Shown here: positions 58,803-64,000 of the stretch, piece after piece | Layout: each line of letters opens with the position of its first letter | How positions within the stretch are numbered: position 1 is the stretch's first letter | Source: an uncultured Algibacter sp. | GTDB taxonomy: Bacteria; Bacteroidota; Bacteroidia; Flavobacteriales; Flavobacteriaceae | Length of the DNA: 64,000 nucleotides | NCBI RefSeq assembly: GCF_947490405.1 | Contig: NZ_CANLGU010000009.1 | Span: forward strand, 1-64,000 | Direction: 5' to 3' | Notes under the pieces: generated by a model | What the model saw: only the letters and a program-made list of their open reading frames with translations | Told to the model about the DNA's origin: nothing | Database searches by the model: none | Translations under genes and position numbers: made by a program

Positions 58803-60953
58803 TTAATTCTTTACTGTAGAAGCCACTTTTTTAATTGGATATGCTGTTTTTAAATCGTCTAAAACATTTAGTGCCTCTTCAATATAAACATCTTTACTCA
58901 AGCTTTGATGCCAACGTTTGCGTTTCTCTTTTAAATCAGTCGTATCTTTTGCGATAAGTTCCTTTTCATAACTTGAAGAGTCAAAGGTTAAATTTGTATC
59001 ATAATCACTAATTGCATCATACTTTTTTGATTCTATTTCATTGGCTTTTAATTGCGCCTTGTACTTATTATAATTAAGCGAATAAACCGTCTCATCAATT
59101 TTAGTTTTCACCCATTTAGCATTTTCCTCAATAAGCTTTAATTGCTCATTATTACTCATACGCTTTTGGCTTTTTTGAATAGTTGCATCATAATCAAAAT
59201 AATACTCCCAAACCGTGAATTGCGCTTCATCAATCTCATCATAAGGTAATGGATTTTCTTTATCTTTTTCACCTACATCAATAAAGCTAAAGCGACCTGG
59301 CACTTTAATATCACTTTTAACACCCTCTAACTGCACAGAGCCACCATTAATTCTGTAATACTTTTGTCTGGTTAGCGCTAAAGCTCCCATATCGCCACTT
59401 GTATTATTCCTCAACATGTTATTTAAGTCTATAACATTTTGCACTGTTCCTTTACCATAAGTTTGCTTGCTACCTATAATAATTGCGCGCTTATAATCTT
59501 GCATTGCAGCTGCTAATATCTCTGAAGCTGAAGCCGAAATTTCGTTTACCAAAATAACTAACGGACCATCCCATGCTATAGATTTATCTCTATCTTTCAA
59601 AACTTCTTTGGGCGTATCTGTTGAGCGTACTTGAACAATAGGACCATCTTTTATAAATAAACCTGCCATCTCAACAACTGTAGGCAAGGATCCTCCTCCA
59701 TTATTTCGCAAATCCAGTACAAGCCCCTCAATGCCATCTTCTTTCAATCTTTCAATTTCCTTTTTTACATCTTTGGCTGCGTTAATATTTTTATAATCAT
59801 TAAAATCAGCATAAAACGCAGGTAAGTTTATAACACCAAAAATTTTGTCATCTTTTTTTACTACAGACGATTTAGCATAGGTATCAAAAACCTCAACAAC
59901 ATCTCTTGTAATGGTAATATCCTTTACGGTACCATCTACTTTTTTAACAGTAAGGGTTACTTTGGTACCTTTTGGACCTTTTATATACTTGATAGCGTCA
60001 TTAATACGCATACCAACAATATCCACAGGAAACTCTTCATCCTCCTGCTTAACTTTAAGAATTAAATCTTCAACTTCTAGCTCGTTACCTCTCCAAGCGG
60101 GGCCCCCAGAAATAAGCTCTACAACTTTTATGTAATCCATACGCTTCTGAAGTCTTGCTCCTATACCTTCTAACTTACCAGACATACGGGTATCGAAATC
60201 TTCTTTTCCTTTTGGAGCTAGATAATATGTATGAGGATCAAACTCTTCAACTATTGTATTTACATAAACAGCAAACCAATCTTCACGTCTTTGATCATCA
60301 ATGTAATCTTGAAAATATATATCTAAAGATCGTAATGTAGCCTCACGCGCTTCTTTTTCAATTTCTTTCTCAGACTTCATTACATAATTTGGATTTTTTT
60401 CTTTGGCTCTTTTTTCATCCTCATAAAGATCATCATAGTTAGAAATTGTAGAAAACTTTAGTTGTTTCCTCCAACGTTCTTTCATTTCTTTTTTATTCTT
60501 AGGAAAGGCGATTTTATCATAATCTGTATCAAAAGTTTCATCTATGGTGTAATCAAAAGGCTCAGCTAAAATAGCTTTATAAAGCTCTTTGGACTCCTCT
60601 ATTCGTTTAACAAAACGTTCATGAACTACATTAAAAAACGTAATATCTGTTATTTTAAGTTGATCATCAATAGTCAATTTATATTTCTCGAAATCCTTAT
60701 AATCAGACTGATAAAAATATCTTTTAACTGGATCCATCACTTCAACAAAATCTGAAAATAATTCTTCAGAAAACGCATCATCCATGGCAATCGGGTCAAA
60801 ATGACCTTGCTCGATAACAAATGTGATGATTTGAATTAGAAGTTTATCTTTGTCTGGATTACTGAATTTATTTGATGTAAAACTGCAAGACGCAAACGCC
60901 AACAACAATAAAAGAGAGAGTACTTTATAATTCCTTTTCATAATATTCTTCAT
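58803..60953 (-). CDS. prc: carboxy-terminal processing (tail-specific) protease
   Basis: PDZ region, DLRNNGGGSLPTVVEMAGLF, NEISASASEILAAAMQDYKRAIIIGSKQTYGKGTVQ. Confidence 0.95.
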   Translation of the reverse strand: MKNIMKRNYKVLSLLLLLAFASCSFTSNKFSNPDKDKLLIQIITFVIEQGHFDPIAMDDAFSEELFSDFVEVMDPVKRYFYQSDYKDFEKYKLTIDDQLKITDITFFNVVHERFVKRIEESKELYKAILAEPFDYTIDETFDTDYDKIAFPKNKKEMKERWRKQLKFSTISNYDDLYEDEKRAKEKNPNYVMKSEKEIEKEAREATLRSLDIYFQDYIDDQRREDWFAVYVNTIVEEFDPHTYYLAPKGKEDFDTRMSGKLEGIGARLQKRMDYIKVVELISGGPAWRGNELEVEDLILKVKQEDEEFPVDIVGMRINDAIKYIKGPKGTKVTLTVKKVDGTVKDITITRDVVEVFDTYAKSSVVKKDDKIFGVINLPAFYADFNDYKNINAAKDVKKEIERLKEDGIEGLVLDLRNNGGGSLPTVVEMAGLFIKDGPIVQVRSTDTPKEVLKDRDKSIAWDGPLVILVNEISASASEILAAAMQDYKRAIIIGSKQTYGKGTVQNVIDLNNMLRNNTSGDMGALALTRQKYYRINGGSVQLEGVKSDIKVPGRFSFIDVGEKDKENPLPYDEIDEAQFTVWEYYFDYDATIQKSQKRMSNNEQLKLIEENAKWVKTKIDETVYSLNYNKYKAQLKANEIESKKYDAISDYDTNLTFDSSSYEKELIAKDTTDLKEKRKRWHQSLSKDVYIEEALNVLDDLKTAYPIKKVASTVKN

Positions 60954-61115
60954 GTTTTATTCTTTTTTGCTTCTAAAAAGCACAGCATATTTTTCACTAA
61001 AATAAAGAAAAAACCATGCCAATACTTCGAATCGCTACTAATTTTTTGTTAAACCAAAGAAATTAGGTGTTTACTAACGAAATTATGTATTTTAGCGATG
61101 ATTTTTAGCACTAAA

Positions 61116-61886
61116 ATGAGTAAAAAACCGCTTATACTTGTAACAAACGATGATGGCATTAATGCTCCAGGAATACGATCATTAATTTCTGTAATGAATA
61201 CCATTGGAGATGTGGTAGTTGTAGCACCTGACAGCCCACAAAGTGGCATGGGACACGCCATTACTTTAAACTCCACTTTACACGCTAAAGACGTCCATTT
61301 AGACGAAGGACCACAAAAAGAGTTTAGCTGTTCTGGAACACCTGCTGATTGCGTGAAACTTGCCATCAGAGAGCTCGCTGACAGAGTTCCTGATATTTGT
61401 GTTTCAGGAATTAATCATGGCTCAAACTCTTCAATAAACGTTATTTATTCTGGAACAATGAGTGCTGCAATTGAAGCTGGAATAGAGGGCATTCCAGCCA
61501 TTGGTTTTTCTTTATTAGATTATGGATGGGATGCTAATTTTGAAGCTTCAAAACCTTTTGTAAAGGTTATTACAGAAGAAGTTTTGAGACATGGCTTACC
61601 AAATGGTGTGGTTTTAAATGTTAATATCCCCAATATTTCTGAAGACGCCATTAAAGGCATAAAAATTTGTAGACAAGCTAAAGCGAATTGGGTTGAAGAA
61701 TTTGACAAACGTAAAACACCACAAGGCAAAGATTACTATTGGCTTACAGGTAAGTTTGTTAATTTAGATGGCGGTGAAGATACTGACGAATGGGCACTTG
61801 AAAACGGTTATATTTCTGTAGTTCCAGCGCAATTCGATTTAACTGCTCATCATTTTATAAAAGATTTAAATAGTTGGAATCTATAA
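61116..61886 (+). CDS. surE: 5'-nucleotidase SurE
   Basis: LVTNDDGINAPGIRSL, APDSPQSGMGHAIT, SGINHGSNSSINVIYSGTMSAAIEA. Confidence 0.97.
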   Translation: MSKKPLILVTNDDGINAPGIRSLISVMNTIGDVVVVAPDSPQSGMGHAITLNSTLHAKDVHLDEGPQKEFSCSGTPADCVKLAIRELADRVPDICVSGINHGSNSSINVIYSGTMSAAIEAGIEGIPAIGFSLLDYGWDANFEASKPFVKVITEEVLRHGLPNGVVLNVNIPNISEDAIKGIKICRQAKANWVEEFDKRKTPQGKDYYWLTGKFVNLDGGEDTDEWALENGYISVVPAQFDLTAHHFIKDLNSWNL

Positions 61887-61908
61887 TACTAAAACACCAA
61901 AGTAACAC

Positions 61909-62190
61909 ATGAAGAAAGACATTTTTATAGGTATGCTTATTGGTTTAATAGCTAATGCCATTGGCTTATTTTTAGCTGCTAATTTATTAGGAAAAGGAGA
62001 TGATTTTACTGTTGTAATAGATGCTGCTGCTAAAGAAGGATTTTTAGGCAAACTTATTAGTCTAGGCGCAATTTTAAACCTTATTGCTTTTTTCATCTTT
62101 ATAAAAAAAAGGCAAGACTATCGTGCTAGGGGCGTATTGCTAATTACGGTTTTTATTGCTGTTTTTACTTTTGTTTTTAAACTCTTCTAA
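61909..62190 (+). CDS. hypothetical small membrane protein
   Basis: ORF with 3 hydrophobic segments between surE and lpxB. Confidence 0.8.
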   Translation: MKKDIFIGMLIGLIANAIGLFLAANLLGKGDDFTVVIDAAAKEGFLGKLISLGAILNLIAFFIFIKKRQDYRARGVLLITVFIAVFTFVFKLF

Positions 62191-63303
62191 ATGAAGTATT
62201 ACATTGTAGCTGGAGAAGCATCTGGTGATTTACATGGCTCAAACTTAATGAAAGCACTGCATAGGGTTGATGCTAAAGCTGAGATTAGGTTTTGGGGTGG
62301 TGATCTCATGCAAGCTACTGGGGGTAAATTAGTTAAGCACTACAAAGAACGTGCTTTTATGGGGTTTATTGAAGTGGTCATGAACTTGAATAAAATTTTC
62401 AAAGATATTTCTTTTTGCAAAAAGGATATTGAAAATTTTAAACCAGATGCTATTATTTTTATTGACAACTCTGGTTTCAATTTACGAATTGCAAAATGGG
62501 CAAAACAGGAAGGCTATAGAACCAACTATTATATATCTCCACAGGTTTGGGCATCAAGAGCTAGCAGAGTAAAAGCTATAAAGCGTGATATTGATGCCAT
62601 GTATGTTATACTCCCTTTTGTAAAACCTTTTTACAAAAAATACGGTTATGAGGTTACTTTTGTTGGCCACCCTTTAATTGATGAGATAACAAATAGGGAA
62701 CAGGTTGATGAATTTAAATTTAGAGAAACACATAAATTAGGAAACAAACCAATAATAGCTTTACTTCCAGGAAGCAGGAAACAAGAAATAACAAAGATGC
62801 TCTCTGTGATGTTGAATATAGCTGACAACTACCCAAGATACCAGTTTATTATTGCAGGAGCACCAAGTCAGGATTATAGTTTTTACAATACATTTATAAA
62901 ATCGAGTAACGTAAAATTTATTTCTAACAAAACATACGATTTACTAAGTATATCCACTGCTGCATTGGTTACATCTGGAACAGCTACTTTAGAAACAGCT
63001 TTGTTTAAAGTTCCTCAAGTTGTTTGTTACAAAGGAAGCAATATTTCTTACCAGATAGCGAAACGTATAATAACTTTGAAATTTATTTCGTTAGTAAATT
63101 TGGTAATGGACAGAGAGGTGGTTACTGAACTTATCCAAAATGACTTCAATAAAAAAAGACTTAAAAAAGAGTTAGATAACATACTAAACCCTGAAACTCG
63201 TAAACATCTGTTTTTAGATTATTATGAATTAGAAAAAACCTTAGGAGGCAAAGGCGCTAGTGAAAAAACTGCTAAATTGATTTATGAATCCATTAAATCT
63301 TAA
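62191..63303 (+). CDS. lpxB: lipid-A-disaccharide synthase
   Basis: VAGEASGDLHGSNLMKAL, FWGGDLMQATGGKLV, LLPGSRKQEI. Confidence 0.97.
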   Translation: MKYYIVAGEASGDLHGSNLMKALHRVDAKAEIRFWGGDLMQATGGKLVKHYKERAFMGFIEVVMNLNKIFKDISFCKKDIENFKPDAIIFIDNSGFNLRIAKWAKQEGYRTNYYISPQVWASRASRVKAIKRDIDAMYVILPFVKPFYKKYGYEVTFVGHPLIDEITNREQVDEFKFRETHKLGNKPIIALLPGSRKQEITKMLSVMLNIADNYPRYQFIIAGAPSQDYSFYNTFIKSSNVKFISNKTYDLLSISTAALVTSGTATLETALFKVPQVVCYKGSNISYQIAKRIITLKFISLVNLVMDREVVTELIQNDFNKKRLKKELDNILNPETRKHLFLDYYELEKTLGGKGASEKTAKLIYESIKS

Positions 63304-63868
63304 AATAACTCGAGTACTTTTAATCCTTTTAGTCATTACAAGTCTTAGTAATTGTAAATCTTCTAAACGCTCTAAAGCTAGAAAACCCAACAAAATCGTT
63401 ACCAAGAAACGCGAAAAAAGCCCATCATCAGACAATAACACAACTGTAGCAACAATTCCTGTTGAGAAAGGTACCTCAACTAAATACAAAGCAGATTTTA
63501 TTATTGATTATGCTAAACAGTTTGAGGGTGTACGCTACAAATGGGGAGGAACAACAAAATCAGGAGTAGATTGTTCTGGCTTAGTTTATGAATCTTTTAA
63601 AACTCAAGATATTTTGCTACCAAGAATTTCAAGAGATATGGCAAAAAAAGGGGCTCGAATTAAACTTAGCAAAGCCCTTAAAGGTGACCTTCTTTTTTTT
63701 AAAACTGGAAACAGGCGAAACTCTATAAACCACGTTGGCTTAATAGTAGATATTAAAGGTAACGATATTAAGTTTATTCATGCTACAACCAGTAAAGGCG
63801 TTATTATTTCTGGGCTTAACGAAACTTATTGGTTAAAAGCCTTTCATGAGGTACGTCGTATTTTATAG
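63284..63868 (+). CDS. C40 (NlpC/P60) family peptidase lipoprotein
   Basis: GVRYKWGGTTKSGVDCSGLVYESF; NHVGLIV; lipobox SLSNCKS. Confidence 0.95.
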   Translation: MNPLNLKITRVLLILLVITSLSNCKSSKRSKARKPNKIVTKKREKSPSSDNNTTVATIPVEKGTSTKYKADFIIDYAKQFEGVRYKWGGTTKSGVDCSGLVYESFKTQDILLPRISRDMAKKGARIKLSKALKGDLLFFKTGNRRNSINHVGLIVDIKGNDIKFIHATTSKGVIISGLNETYWLKAFHEVRRIL

Positions 63869-63891
63869 GATATTTTATATCTTTAAAAAGT

Positions 63892-64000
63892 ATGCGATTA
63901 CTTAATTTTACAATAATTAAACTTAGTATATGCCTGGTTCTAGGCATTATTATAGGCTATGTATTCAATTTACCTTTAAATGTTTCAGTACTCTTAACTA
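63892..64000 (+). CDS. start of a ComEC/Rec2-like membrane protein (truncated by window)
   Basis: MRLLNFTIIKLSICLVLGIIIGYVFNLPLNVSVLLT; resembles the ComEC N-terminus. Confidence 0.45.
   Translation, partial: MRLLNFTIIKLSICLVLGIIIGYVFNLPLNVSVLLT

Overview
The window is a Flavobacteriaceae-like, AT-rich chromosome segment with three parts. (1) 1-~9830: an accessory array of 11 complete, co-oriented small gene cassettes. They are separated by 12 structured elements of about 140 bp (one is partial at the left edge) that behave like integron attC sites. Each cassette starts with its own GTTR-N5-6 box and ends with the reverse complement of that box, which holds for 11 of 11 cassettes. No integrase is visible in the window. 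Cargo includes a RusA-like plus nuclease/HEPN pair, a HEPN plus small Cas2/SinR-like pair, a serine hydrolase and several secreted proteins or lipoproteins. (2) ~10.3-38.2 kb: sigma factor rpoD, rpe, a CBS protein and an MtfA-like peptidase, then a large alginate utilisation locus: kdgK, SDR reductase, MFS transporter, GntR regulator, PL7 x2, PL6 x2, PL17, KdgF-like cupin, SusC/SusD and PKD proteins. A repeated TTGGTTAACCA operator-like motif occurs in it. (3) ~38.5-64 kb: tRNA-Arg, a yqeY-like gene, the dcw division/cell-wall cluster (ftsZ to mraZ) and housekeeping genes (engB, prc, surE, lpxB, start of a comEC-like gene). The strongest candidate for an undescribed system is the cassette array with non-canonical attC-like sites.
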